From the NCBI RefSeq assembly GCF_000285275.1, contig NZ_CADO01000001.1, positions 38,612 to 102,611 on the forward strand: DNA of 64,000 nucleotides, written 5' to 3'. This DNA is from Acetobacter pasteurianus subsp. pasteurianus LMG 1262 = NBRC 106471 (lineage in GTDB: Bacteria; Pseudomonadota; Alphaproteobacteria; Acetobacterales; Acetobacteraceae). The position numbers and the translations under genes are program-made. Below the pieces are notes generated by a model. The model saw nothing but the letters and a program-made list of their open reading frames with translations, was not told the origin of the DNA and ran no database searches. This document shows, piece by piece, positions 44,705 through 54,900 of the stretch. Within the stretch, counting starts at the first letter, position 1. Every line of letters begins with the position of its first letter.

Positions 44705-45946
44705 ATGACAAACCCTTCTGCGCCGTCACCTTCACTTTTAAAACAATCAGGTATTCCTGCTGTTCTGGGAGGCAGAACACTTTCTGCCTTTGCATCTCAA
44801 GTTCAAGCCGTGGCTGTAGGGTGGCAGGTTTATGCCCTTACGCACAGTGCAGCCGCATTAGGCTTTGTGGGGTTGGCGCAATTTTTACCTATGGTGCTGT
44901 TTATATTTCCTGCCGGGCACGCAGCAGACCAGCATAACAGGCAGCGTATTGTTATTTCGTGCCAAGTGATTGAAGCGCTTGCTACGGCATTCATGGCGTA
45001 TGCATCCTTCTCACATCACCTCACTTCCTTCATGATCTATGGGCTTGTGGTGATATTTGGCATCTGCCGCGCCTTTGAAGCACCTGCACAACAAACCTTT
45101 CTTCCCTCTCTGGTGCCACCTGCACTCTTCCCTCGTGCAGCCGCCCTTTCTTCTTCCCTATTTCAAGTAGCCTGTATCGCAGGGCCATCTTTGGGCGGGT
45201 TACTGTACGGTTTGGGTGCTGGAGTATGTTACGCGCTGTGTGCGCTTAGCTTTGCTATTGCAGCGTTTTGTACTTTTTCCATGAAATTACAATTTCCAAC
45301 ACGCGCCAAACAACCTGCAACGCTAGGTGCTGTTTTTGGCGGTATTGCTTTTTTACGCCGCAAACCCACCATGCTGGGCGCTATTTCTCTGGATCTGTTT
45401 GCTGTTCTGTTAGGGGGGGCAACAGCCATGCTTCCCATTTTTGCAAATGATATTCTGCATGCTGGCCCTTGGGGGTTAGGTTTGCTGCGTGCGGCTCCCG
45501 GTATTGGTGCTTTATTGGTGGCCGCTATTCTGGCGCGTCATCCTTTAGGACGGCATGCTGGATTATGGATGTTTACAGCCGTTGCCATTTTTGGATTTGC
45601 CACTATCGCCTTTGGTTTTTCTCGCTCCATTGCCGTTTCAGTTGTCATGTTAGCAATATTGGGCGGAGCTGATGTTATTAGCGTTATGGTGCGTGGCGCA
45701 TTGGTTCAACTTGGCACACCAGATGAAATGCGTGGCCGCGTTTCTGCCGTGAACATGCTCTTTATCGGTTCGTCCAACCAACTGGGAGAGTTTGAAAGCG
45801 GGATGCTGGCCGCTGCTATTGGCCCGGTTCCCGCCGTTGTATTAGGCGGTATTGGCACATTGTGCATTAGCGGAATCTGGATGGCACTCTTCCCCGGCCT
45901 CCGCAAGCTGGACAGGCTGGAAAACATTACTCCCGATCATTCCTGA
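44705..45946 (+). CDS. MFS transporter (MFS_3/EntS-like)
   Basis: A 413-residue major facilitator with about 12 transmembrane segments. Segment 1 starts LGGRTLSAFASQVQAVAVGWQVY, the loop between segments 2 and 3 is GHAADQHNRQR (a D-x-x-x-R variant of motif A), and the middle loop is KLQFPTRAKQPATLG. It resembles the enterobactin exporter EntS/MFS_3 group (FLRRKPTMLGAISLDLFAVLLGG). Substrate unknown; drug or small-molecule efflux is plausible. Start uncertain: ATG at 44705, or GTG at 44666, and neither has a good ribosome site. It follows an AT-rich stretch after tRNA-Gln. Confidence 0.85.
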   Translation: MTNPSAPSPSLLKQSGIPAVLGGRTLSAFASQVQAVAVGWQVYALTHSAAALGFVGLAQFLPMVLFIFPAGHAADQHNRQRIVISCQVIEALATAFMAYASFSHHLTSFMIYGLVVIFGICRAFEAPAQQTFLPSLVPPALFPRAAALSSSLFQVACIAGPSLGGLLYGLGAGVCYALCALSFAIAAFCTFSMKLQFPTRAKQPATLGAVFGGIAFLRRKPTMLGAISLDLFAVLLGGATAMLPIFANDILHAGPWGLGLLRAAPGIGALLVAAILARHPLGRHAGLWMFTAVAIFGFATIAFGFSRSIAVSVVMLAILGGADVISVMVRGALVQLGTPDEMRGRVSAVNMLFIGSSNQLGEFESGMLAAAIGPVPAVVLGGIGTLCISGIWMALFPGLRKLDRLENITPDHS

Positions 45947-45951
45947 TACAA

Positions 45952-45987
45952 AAAGAGCCTTACGAAACAATGTCCGTAAGGCTCTTT
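45952..45987. terminator. Two-way terminator between the MFS gene and HU
   Basis: Perfect 13-bp arms AAAGAGCCTTACG and CGTAAGGCTCTTT with a 10-base loop, between convergent stops. Confidence 0.87.
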
Positions 45988-46020
45988 CAAAAGCTTATTC
46001 AGCTACACAACTGTGCAGGC

Positions 46021-46290
46021 TTAAACAGCCTTTTTCAGATTCGGGCTTGCTTTAAAGCGTACTGTTTTACCAGCTTTGACCTTCACCTGCTCACCTGTGC
46101 GGGGGTTCAAAGCCTTACGAGCTTTGGTTTTACGCACTGTAAAAGTACCAAAAGAAGGAAGTGTAAAACCACCTTCGCGCTTCAGTTCTTCTACAATTGC
46201 ATCAATAAGGTCATTCGCTGCCTGATTGGCGGCAACGCCGGTGCAGTTGATCGAGTCCTGGATCACTGCTGCAATAAAGGCCTTGCTCAT
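46021..46290 (-). CDS. HU family DNA-binding protein
   Basis: An 89-residue nucleoid protein that bends DNA. SKAFIAAVIQDSINCTGVAANQ begins the helical dimerisation part, GGFTLPSFGTFTVRKTKARKALNPRTGEQ forms the beta arms (the proline-tipped RKALNPRTG), and KTVRFKASPNLKKAV is the typical C-terminus. Upstream on the reverse strand an AAGGGAG site precedes the ATG. The beta-arm proline identifies HU over IHF; there is no sign of IHF partner residues. Confidence 0.93.
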   Translation of the reverse strand: MSKAFIAAVIQDSINCTGVAANQAANDLIDAIVEELKREGGFTLPSFGTFTVRKTKARKALNPRTGEQVKVKAGKTVRFKASPNLKKAV

Positions 46291-46401
46291 GAAGTACTAA
46301 CTCCCTTTCAGACAGAACTGTATGCACAAGAATTATTTGGCTATCATGCCTATGCTTTAAGGGCTTGTAGTCACATTTTGATGAAAAAACCAACTTAAAA
46401 A

Positions 46402-47361
46402 ATGCAGCATCTTTTAAATCCTCCCGATCCTGTCAGCAAAAACGGGTCATGTGACTTTTCAGACACAGGTTTGCCGCCGGGGTCTGTGTGTCTTTTTGCT
46501 GCATTCGCACCAGATGGTATTTTACCAATTTTTACACGGTTTTACCTAAAAAACATTTTGGACTGCGGCTTTATTCTGCATCTGGTTCTTTCTGGTGAAA
46601 CACCACCAGATGAAGAAACCATTGTTTTCTGTAAAAAAAACAATATTCACGTTTGGCAACGCCCTAATGGAGGGATGGACTTTGGCGCATGGCGCTTTTT
46701 GTTCCAAAAAAACGTTGCATCTCAAGCCCCATACATACTTTTAGCGAACGACAGCGTTTTCGGGCCATTTCGGCCACTTGCCGACATGCTAAAACAAGCC
46801 CGCGCATATACTTTACCCGCTTGGGGGCTTGTTGCCTCACGGCTTGTTACGCCGCACTTACAATCATGGTTTGTTGGGCTTTCACAGCAAACACTCCAAG
46901 CCGCACCCGTGCAACGCGTTTTCTCCCTACCCTTTGAACAGATGAGCCGGAATGAAATTATCTGGCATGGAGAATTAGGGTTATCCGTTGCACTGCAAGA
47001 GGCTGGTATTCCCCTTCAGGCAGCCTGGAGCGATTTACACTCACCCTTCGCGCGCATTCTACCTACAAACCCTATGCACACGCACTGGTATTCTCTTGCC
47101 GCCTCTGGGCAGGTGCCTTTTATCAAGCGAGAACTCTTACGTAACAACAGCTTTGCCATCTCGAACTTGCAGCAATGGCCGGAAGTTATTCCACCAGCCT
47201 GCGGGTTTGACCCACAATGGATTACAGACAGCTTTTGCAAAAACGAACCCAGACCAGCACCTGCTGCCACAACAGCAAAAGGCCGCGCGCTTTATAACCT
47301 TATCAGCAGGGCAGATAGCCTACGCTGGAAAGTAGGCTATCTAAAACGGTCTATGCGTTAA
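46402..47361 (+). CDS. RgpF-like (rhamnan synthesis F) protein
   Basis: A 319-residue protein resembling the rhamnan-synthesis F domain of cell-wall and LPS polysaccharide loci. The region near residue 90 reads RPNGGMDFGAWRFLF, followed by YILLANDSVFGPFRPL, matching the family pattern of DFGAW and ND-S-x-x-GP. A further conserved part is WGLVASRLVTPHLQSWFVGL. No transmembrane segment is seen. It is the first gene of the glycan locus and ends 4 bases into the convergent glycosyltransferase. No ribosome site precedes the ATG at 46402, so the start may differ. Confidence 0.75.
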   Translation: MQHLLNPPDPVSKNGSCDFSDTGLPPGSVCLFAAFAPDGILPIFTRFYLKNILDCGFILHLVLSGETPPDEETIVFCKKNNIHVWQRPNGGMDFGAWRFLFQKNVASQAPYILLANDSVFGPFRPLADMLKQARAYTLPAWGLVASRLVTPHLQSWFVGLSQQTLQAAPVQRVFSLPFEQMSRNEIIWHGELGLSVALQEAGIPLQAAWSDLHSPFARILPTNPMHTHWYSLAASGQVPFIKRELLRNNSFAISNLQQWPEVIPPACGFDPQWITDSFCKNEPRPAPAATTAKGRALYNLISRADSLRWKVGYLKRSMR

Positions 47362-50177
47362 CCTGAAACTTGAGCTACTTCGCGCAACCAGTTTCCCAAC
47401 TCTGCGCTTTGCTGCTCAAACGTGGCAAGGCTGGCTTTGTTCGGGTTCACATAATTCTGCATAAATCCGGGTGTATCCAGAAGGTCTTCTACCGCCATCT
47501 GCAAGGTTTCCGGCCTGCCATCTATAGGGATAAGGGTGCCATTCACCCCATCCTCAATATCCTCTGCCTGCCCGCCTGGGGCGGTAGAGATCACCCATAC
47601 ATCGCGCGACAATGCTTCACGCACAGTTAAACCATAGCTTTCCTTCCACTGAGAAGGAAACAGAAGCACATCAATGCTATTGAAAAATGCATCTATGGTT
47701 TCACGCGTATAGGCTGGAATGGTGGAAACCTGCCCCTGTGTTTTCCATGCCCCTGTGTAAACAGATTTGATACCTAGATTAAGCTTGTTATCAACGATAA
47801 TCAGTTCCCAATCATCTCGTTTCAGCGCTTCAAAAGCACGCTTTACAAGAGAGTATCCTTTTATTTCTTCCGTTCCCCCAACATAGCCAAACCGCAGCTT
47901 CTGGCCAGCTGCTCGTGGTGTATGAGGAGATTTGGGCCACAAAAACCCGTTCCGGTTAATGCGAATTTTGTCTGCTGAAATTCCATTCGCAACAAAAAGC
48001 GCACGGTGTTCGGCACTTGGGGTCAGCAAGAGCGCTGCGTGCTGCATAGCCGTTGTCATCAATACCTGACGTTCCGCAAGATGCCGCGCATGCGGCACAC
48101 AAAGCTGGCACGTATGCAGATTGATTTTTTCCTGAAAGCAATAATGTCCATCGGCTTTGACCATGAACTGCCGTTCACATAGCCACCACGCATCATGCAA
48201 GGTAATGACGTAAGGAATATTTTTTTCCATACATACTCTTACACAACCTAATCCCAACCCCTGTGTTGCATGAAAATGCACAACAGAAGGACGAAAGGCC
48301 TCTACCCACTTTTTAAAGGCCAGCGTAGCATCTGTATTATCCAATCCCGCTACAGAATCATGATCTGGGGGGGTTATAACACCCAGAATATCTGTGCCTT
48401 CCATACAATAGCGAATACTCGCCTTGCCTCGCTGCGCTAGAGCAGGACGAGATGTAAACACAGCAACCTTTGTATTTTTCTGCTGCTGGAGCCTACGGGC
48501 CATTTCCTCTGCAACAAATGTTGCCCCCCCGAATGACCGGGGTTCATAATAAATATTGGCACATAATATGCGGAATTCTGCTGACAGCTGAACATCCGGC
48601 TTTCCAAAAGCTGGCAAAACCTGATTCTTCACAATGGCTTCTGGGCTATAGTGGTCCAGAACGTCTGTACGCGCTTGATCGCCGAGTGTTTTGCGGAATG
48701 TGCTATCAGCCGCCAGCTTTAAAATAGCATCGCGCCATTCTGCATCTGTCTGCGCAACAAGCCCATTTTGGCCATCCTGTACAATCTGCATAAACGCATC
48801 ACGCGGTGAACAGATCACTGGCAGGCTTAGAACAGCAGCTTCCAGAAATTTGATATTGCTTTTGGCATCATTGAAAATTGTAGGTTCTAATGGGGCAATC
48901 GTAATATCTGCTTGTGCCAATAAGTGCATATAAGCAGCGTAATCCAACCCTGTCTGGGTTTGTACACGCTCACCCAACGCATCAAACTCTGATGGCAGAG
49001 TGAGATCTCCGATAATATGAAGTGTCAGGCGTGGGTCTGCTTGCATGGCCGCAAGAATGCCTGCTGCTGCCAGCCTGAAATCAGCATCATGTGTGCGTGT
49101 GCCTGAACCATAGACAATACGTATCTCGCGTTGCGTATCATGTTGGGGCACACCGTTTTGCCGAATGTCGGCCACCACATCCAAGGTCTGCTGATCCAGC
49201 GCGTTTTCTATAACAACGGTATGCTGAATACCGGCTTTCTGCATTGCCTGAGCCAATACGCGCGTAGAGGCGATGGCTTTATCGCAGGACAGCAAACATT
49301 TACGAAAAAGCCGAACGCCAAAAAGAAGCTCTTCTTGCTCCTGCTTATCCAACGTAGCCAGATTACCGTTCTGCTTATAATCTTCTGCAGAAAAGATAAG
49401 GTCATCTACCTCCCACCAAGGTGAAAGTTCTAAGCGCCGAGCTTCCTTAAGAAGCAATTCAACTGCGGGAAAAGCGGGAACACGGTAAAAAATTACCTCT
49501 GTGCATACTTGAAGGGCTGAAAGAGCTTCTTCCGTTTCTCGCCAATCAACAACGTCTACAAGCCAGCCTAAAGACCGTAGTTGCTCTTCTTTCTGCCAAA
49601 CCCGATATTTGGCACATTGGCGTAAAGATAACTCTGCAATAATGAGTATCCGAGGTGTAAAATCCTTTAAGCGGTCCTGACTTACATACGCGGAATAAAC
49701 CTGATTTATTTTTTCTTCATGCGTTAAAATACTTGTAGTTTTCTTAGCTCCACCATCAACCGTCGCAACAACTTTGGTGGGTTTGCGTTCAAATAGACGC
49801 TCAGCAGCACGGCCAATAGATGAACGTGCCAAGCGATGAGAAATACGAAACCGTACCCCTGCAGCACCTTCATCCTGATAAATTTCTTGCAGCCTACGGT
49901 AAACGTCCGAGATTTTTCGGCCTGTTGGTAACTGCCCCTTACTTAAGTGCCGGACAACCCTCAACGGAGCCGTGAGACGCCAAGATAACGTATGCTGCCA
50001 GATGCTAAGCTGATGTTGAGACTGTGAAAGTTCATGCCGAAGGGAAGACGCTTCATGCGCTATGCCATTTATACGCATAGCCTGAATACGCATACTGGCC
50101 CGATAACTAGCTGTAAGAGCTTCTTCAGTAGACTGCTGCTTTTCAGGCGCGTTACACGGCAGTTTAGAATACGCCAT
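47358..50177 (-). CDS. Two-domain glycosyltransferase, 939 residues
   Basis: A large cytosolic protein with two glycosyltransferase halves. Residues 1-70 form a coiled coil-like segment (RHELSQSQHQLSIWQ). The first GT domain, about 170-520, has WEVDDLIF near 254, YGSGTRTHDADF near 355 and IAPLEPTIFNDAKSNIKFLEAA near 424, the last shared with the other large glycosyltransferase at 51980. The second half is a GT4-type domain from about 534 with FGGATFVAEEMARRL, VHFHATQGLGLGC, LHDAWW, FGYVGGTEEIKGY and FPSQWKESYGLTVREAL. Nucleotide-sugar and acceptor are unknown. The start is the ATG at 50177, or GTG at 50195. Confidence 0.8.
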   Translation of the reverse strand: MAYSKLPCNAPEKQQSTEEALTASYRASMRIQAMRINGIAHEASSLRHELSQSQHQLSIWQHTLSWRLTAPLRVVRHLSKGQLPTGRKISDVYRRLQEIYQDEGAAGVRFRISHRLARSSIGRAAERLFERKPTKVVATVDGGAKKTTSILTHEEKINQVYSAYVSQDRLKDFTPRILIIAELSLRQCAKYRVWQKEEQLRSLGWLVDVVDWRETEEALSALQVCTEVIFYRVPAFPAVELLLKEARRLELSPWWEVDDLIFSAEDYKQNGNLATLDKQEQEELLFGVRLFRKCLLSCDKAIASTRVLAQAMQKAGIQHTVVIENALDQQTLDVVADIRQNGVPQHDTQREIRIVYGSGTRTHDADFRLAAAGILAAMQADPRLTLHIIGDLTLPSEFDALGERVQTQTGLDYAAYMHLLAQADITIAPLEPTIFNDAKSNIKFLEAAVLSLPVICSPRDAFMQIVQDGQNGLVAQTDAEWRDAILKLAADSTFRKTLGDQARTDVLDHYSPEAIVKNQVLPAFGKPDVQLSAEFRILCANIYYEPRSFGGATFVAEEMARRLQQQKNTKVAVFTSRPALAQRGKASIRYCMEGTDILGVITPPDHDSVAGLDNTDATLAFKKWVEAFRPSVVHFHATQGLGLGCVRVCMEKNIPYVITLHDAWWLCERQFMVKADGHYCFQEKINLHTCQLCVPHARHLAERQVLMTTAMQHAALLLTPSAEHRALFVANGISADKIRINRNGFLWPKSPHTPRAAGQKLRFGYVGGTEEIKGYSLVKRAFEALKRDDWELIIVDNKLNLGIKSVYTGAWKTQGQVSTIPAYTRETIDAFFNSIDVLLFPSQWKESYGLTVREALSRDVWVISTAPGGQAEDIEDGVNGTLIPIDGRPETLQMAVEDLLDTPGFMQNYVNPNKASLATFEQQSAELGNWLREVAQVSG

Positions 50178-50237
50178 AAGCTTTAATTCTTTCACAATAC
50201 TGTAAAAATATCACATTATCTTTTTATACAACCTGTT

Positions 50238-50279
50238 CCAAAAAGAAAAGCCGGACCATAAGGCCCGGCTTTCCTTTTA
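50238..50279 (-). terminator. Terminator after the beta-repeat protein gene
   Basis: Arms AAAAGCCGG and CCGGCTTT with flanking A and T runs form a G/C-rich hairpin 30 bases past the stop, between this gene and the downstream glycosyltransferase. Confidence 0.8.
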
Positions 50280-50307
50280 AGCAAGAACGTAAATCTGTTC
50301 TAAAGAC

Positions 50308-51729
50308 TTACTTCAGGCCAGAGAACTGGCTTTCGTTCAGGCTATCAACATTCACAAACGTAATCTGGCTGTGGTCAGACAGAGTAATTGTGGTGTTGTT
50401 ACCGTTATGTGTTGCTTTATCCAGAACATCTGCCTGGAAAGAAGCTTTAGTGTAGTCGTAGTCCACCAACAGAACGGAGTTGCCAGCAGCGCTGCCAAAA
50501 TCCTGAATGGTATAGTCTGCGCCAGCAACGCTGTTACGGAAACCGAACACGTTAGCGGCACCACTACCACCTTCCAAGGTGGCATCGCCTACACCGGCAA
50601 CCAGCGTATCGGAAGCTGTGCCACCGATGAAGGTCTGGGTACCTGTTGTGCCTGCGTTGTTACCGAATGCCTGGAACCCGAATGCAGAAGATGCACCATC
50701 CAGCGTTTCGTTACCATCATTTGCAACGAACAGGTTGTTTGCACCGGAACCATCGATGGAGCCCTGCTGGCTTGCACCAACATGGATATCCAGACCGTTG
50801 GAACCGAAGATCGTGGCGTGACCAGCCGTAATGGTGGTTTCACCCGTGCCACCAATGAAGGTGAGATTATCGGAAACGTTGATCAGTGCAGAATCGGTGT
50901 TTTCGGTCTGCAGGTTACCATGAGCAGCGGAAATCGTGCTGTTCTGGCCACCTTCAACAGTGCCTGTTGCACCAGAGAAGTTGATGTAATCCAGAGAACC
51001 ACCGGTAACGGTAGAAGCACCACCAACCGTGATCTGCTGGCTACCATTGGCATCTACCACCAGGGAGTTGTCAGACAACTGCACTGTGGAGCTGCTGCCG
51101 GACAGAGTAACACTCTGACGACCAGAGGTTGCTGTAATGGTGTCCTGGCCGTCGGAATGAACATAGTTCATGCCCGAACCCAGATCGATGGTGTTGTGGC
51201 CCAAGCCGGCAGCGATGGTGTTGTTACCAGCGCCACTGTTAACGGTATCATCACCGTTACCGGTCATGATGTTCCAGTTACCAGCGGAAGACAGGCTGTT
51301 GCCTTCGAACAGATTATCGCCAGATCCAGCCAGGAACTGGCCGCTCTGATCGCCTGCACGGAAAGCAATACCTGTATTGGTGCCGCCAAGAACGGTCATG
51401 CTGGAGGCAGTGCCACCATATGCATTCACGTTCACCCAACCATCAAGGGCAGTACCCGGCTGGCTGCTGGCATCGGAACCAATGCTCAGATAATCAACAT
51501 TACCAGCAACGCGGTAAGAACCAGCAGAGGTAATAACCCCATAGCCGGCTTTGTTGCTATCGCTAAAGGTTGTATCCCCAGCAGAAAGGTTCTGTGCATC
51601 AAGCGTGCTGATGACTGAGTTCAACTGGTTCGACAGGTCAGTGGCCTGGTTGTACAGGGCCGAATTCTGTGCGCCGTCTACGGTAACCTGAACATTACCA
51701 GACGCACCGACAACCGTGATAATCGGCAT
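50308..51729 (-). CDS. Beta-repeat, RTX-like secreted surface protein, 473 residues
   Basis: A low-complexity protein rich in Ser, Thr, Asn, Gly and Asp with no Cys and very few Lys or Arg. There is no N-terminal signal peptide. Residues 157-192 form four RTX-like nine-residue repeats, GNGDDTVNS, GAGNNTIAA, GLGHNTIDL and GSGMNYVHS. The C-terminus (TTITLSDHSQITFVNVDSL, then NESQFSGLK) resembles the tail of type I secretion RTX substrates. The picture is a calcium-binding-like surface or extracellular protein exported by type I secretion. Codon use looks highly optimised, and a long regulated leader precedes it. The flanking glycosyltransferases might decorate it. No exporter is in the window. 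Confidence 0.75.
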   Translation of the reverse strand: MPIITVVGASGNVQVTVDGAQNSALYNQATDLSNQLNSVISTLDAQNLSAGDTTFSDSNKAGYGVITSAGSYRVAGNVDYLSIGSDASSQPGTALDGWVNVNAYGGTASSMTVLGGTNTGIAFRAGDQSGQFLAGSGDNLFEGNSLSSAGNWNIMTGNGDDTVNSGAGNNTIAAGLGHNTIDLGSGMNYVHSDGQDTITATSGRQSVTLSGSSSTVQLSDNSLVVDANGSQQITVGGASTVTGGSLDYINFSGATGTVEGGQNSTISAAHGNLQTENTDSALINVSDNLTFIGGTGETTITAGHATIFGSNGLDIHVGASQQGSIDGSGANNLFVANDGNETLDGASSAFGFQAFGNNAGTTGTQTFIGGTASDTLVAGVGDATLEGGSGAANVFGFRNSVAGADYTIQDFGSAAGNSVLLVDYDYTKASFQADVLDKATHNGNNTTITLSDHSQITFVNVDSLNESQFSGLK

Positions 51730-51843
51730 GTATCCGTCCTTTTTCTTTACATTTTGCCGCGCCAGCCAGAAATTCCAACCCGCCTACGGCAATCTAACGC
51801 TATTCTTTCCTGCTTCGCAAAATACTGCACGAAACGCAAGCAG

Positions 51844-51849
51844 ATTATA
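51844..51849 (-). promoter_or_regulatory. -10 box of the beta-repeat protein gene
   Basis: A perfect TATAAT on the reverse strand, 115 bases upstream of the ATG. The -35 position (51867-51872) has no consensus and lies inside one arm of the inverted repeat, as in an activator-dependent promoter. The leader would be about 108 bases. Confidence 0.6.
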
Positions 51850-51863
51850 GTGTTATTACCTCG

Positions 51864-51900
51864 CTAACGACTGACACTGCAGTGCGTTGCCAGTCGTTAG
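51864..51900. promoter_or_regulatory. Operator-like inverted repeat with inner palindrome
   Basis: Arms CTAACGACTG (51864-51873) and CAGTCGTTAG (51891-51900) are exact complements. Between them lies a second perfect palindrome, CACTGCAGTG (51875-51884). The repeat covers the -35 region of the beta-repeat protein promoter and lies upstream of the rightward glycosyltransferase gene. Confidence 0.65.
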
Positions 51901-51979
51901 CACTGTAAGAAATTTCTCTCCTTGATGAAATGAAAAACACCCAATCTATAGTGACAAATATTTATAATTTTCCTGAGAG

Positions 51980-54900
51980 TTGTATAAACATAGCCCACTA
52001 GCGTTGTTTGTTATTTTTCATCACAAAAACTGGACTCGTGCCGGACTCATGCCTGTAGCGCCTTCTTCTCTCTCAGAATCTCTTTCGTCATTGGAAGATT
52101 CTCCACTTTTCACCCCTATTGTACTGATACAAAACAGTACATCTGGATGTGAAAATATACCTTTCCTGACATGGATTCTTAAGGAGGCATTTTTTAGCGG
52201 ATTATTATTGGTTGGGAGCAGTCTTTCCGTTAAAGAAACTTTAAATTTTAGCTCCAATATTCACCCATCACCTTTCCAGCTTACTTTCCAATCAGAGCTT
52301 CCATCTTCAATTACTCGTAAAAATCAGGTTATTTATATAGCTGCCAGAATGTGGCAATCAGCCGAACCTATTCAACAATTTCTAAATACTGCTCCTGAAG
52401 GCACTCTCCTTTTATTAGAAGACATAAAGGATTCGCGTCGCGCAGAAGCCTGGGAACACCTTTCTGCTCTCTTTCCATCCTTTGCGCTCATGCAAGGAAA
52501 AGGATTGGGCCTTCTGGCCACAACAGAAATTGCCTGCCTGTTTCCCCTGCTCACACCGGATTCCCGCCTTTCAGATGCGGAAAAAACTACCAAGTGCCTG
52601 CTGCGTGAACGCTTCGCTTTTGCTGGAGACTTCTGGTTTAACAAGGCACTTCTAGATGCTGCACATACCCAGATAAATACACTCAAACAGGATCTGGTAG
52701 AAACGCGCAGTCACATTTTCTCCCAGCAAATGCTGACGCACCATGAGAACGACCAAAGTGCACAGAAAATCGACTCGCTTCAAAAAGTCTTTCAACAAAC
52801 TCAGAAAAACGAACAGGCGCTTATTCAAGAAAAACAAGAGATTACAGACCGTTTAGCTGCCTTTATTGACGCAGTTAAACAGAGAGACCTCTGTTATCAG
52901 CAACAGACTGAAGCTCTCAACAACCAGATAAGGGCCCTCAATACATATATAGAGTCATTAAAACAGACCTACCTATCCTATACACAGCACATTCATAACT
53001 TGTGGAGTCGGTTCGCTCAGGAGGTTCTTGACCGAACTGAAGCGCAAAATGCCCTTAAAACGTATCTCTCAACACCTTCCGGCATTATTCGTTCTATTGC
53101 GCGCGCCTTGGTAAAAGGGGTGGTTGTTCCATATGTGCCTGATTTACCCCAACCACCTCAAATAGAACCTGTGCCGCAAGCCCCTCCGGCTCCGCAACCT
53201 CTTGTGCTTGAATATAGTTCAACTGCACCTCTTGCCTTTCCCGAAGTTCCAGAAACTGATTCAATTCCCGCTCTTGAACAACCGTCACAGGGTTCTGGGT
53301 TTAATGTTCTGTTTGTTGCCGGTGAACCAGATTCCCCAGGCGTAAATTACCGCTGTATTCGCAATGCAGCTGCCTGCTCCCTTGTCGGTTTTCCTGCACA
53401 ATGGAAGCGCTGCGCAGATGTTGGCCCCGATGATATCAACTGGGCTGATGTCATGGTTCTATGGCGTGTGGAATTCAGTGGCCATGTAGACATCATGCTG
53501 CGGCTGGCACGAGAACAAAACATGCCAGTTATTTTTGATACAGATGATCTTACGTTTATTCCTGGCCTTGCACGTATGGATATCATTGATGGCATACGCA
53601 GCATTGGCGCCACGGAAGAACGTATTGAAACCGTCTTTACAGATATGCAGCGCACCCTTTTGCGCACAGATATTGGTTTTGCACCAACAGATACCTTGGC
53701 AGATGCAATGCGGGTGTATCAGCCCGTTACCTATACTGTACCTAATATATACAATACGGAATGCTTGGCCCTAAGCCGCAAAGCTTATCGCATGCGCCAG
53801 CTTAACCCGGATGAACAGATTATCCGTATTGGCTACGCAACGGGTTCGCGCACACATCAAAAAGACTTTGCACAAGTAAGCCGCGTTCTTGCACGCCTGT
53901 TGCTGGAAAAACCCAACCTCCGGCTTGTGCTGTTCCGTGAAACCGGAAACCATCGTCCAGTTTTGCTCATGAACGAGTTTCCTGAATTTGAGCCTGTATA
54001 TGACCAGATAGAATGGCGAGACATGTGCTCTTTGCCTGATCTTCCTTCTGAACTGGCCCGTTTTGATATTTCGATTGCGCCGCTGGAAACACAGAATCCA
54101 TTCTGTAACGCCAAAAGTGAATTAAAATTCTTTGAAGCAGCTTTAGCTGGCGTGCCGTCCATTGTTTCCCCAACAGCCCCTTTCCGCCAATGCGTGAAAA
54201 ACGGTCTTACCGGGTTGTTCGCCACCACGCCAGAAGAGTGGGAAACCGCGTTACGCACACTTATTGAGAATCCGGATTTGCGGCACCGTATGGCGCAAAA
54301 TGCGTATCATGCTGCTTTGTGGCACTTTGGCCCCCAACGCCAGGCCATTCTTTTGGGCACTATTATGGAAAGCCTGAAAGGAGAAAAACAGGCCGCCAAA
54401 ACCGCTGAAATACAGATTGCACGCAGCAACTATCTGGCACGCAACCTACCGGATATTCCGGATTGCAACGTATTGTTCCTGCATGATGCCCTGCAAGAAG
54501 CAAATGTTACCGTTATTATTACATCTTATAACTACGAAAGTTTTATTCTTGAGGCACTAGAATCCGTTCGGCTACAAACCCTTCCAGTCCTTGATCTTGT
54601 TGTTGTTGATGATGGGTCTTCAGATGGATCACTCAGCCTGATTAAAGGCTGGATGGAAAAACAGACAGTACGCTTTAATCGCCTCGTTCTGCTTCAAACC
54701 AATACCAATGCAGGGTTAGGCGGAGCGCGAAACTGTGGCGTTGCCTATGCTGAAACTCCATTCTTCCTACCCTTAGATGCAGACAATCGACTTTTGCCCC
54801 ATGCATGCGAAACACTTTTAAATGCTACGGATGCGTTAACCGCCTATGCCTATCCAATTATTCAGCAATTTGGAGATCCTGCCCAACACCCAACATTAGG

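Noticed and set aside
50371..51618. Plus-strand frame of 415 codons opposite the beta-repeat protein gene
   Set aside because: Cys-rich and Thr/Gly-rich composition mirrors the reverse strand's repetitive codons; no ribosome site and no domain.
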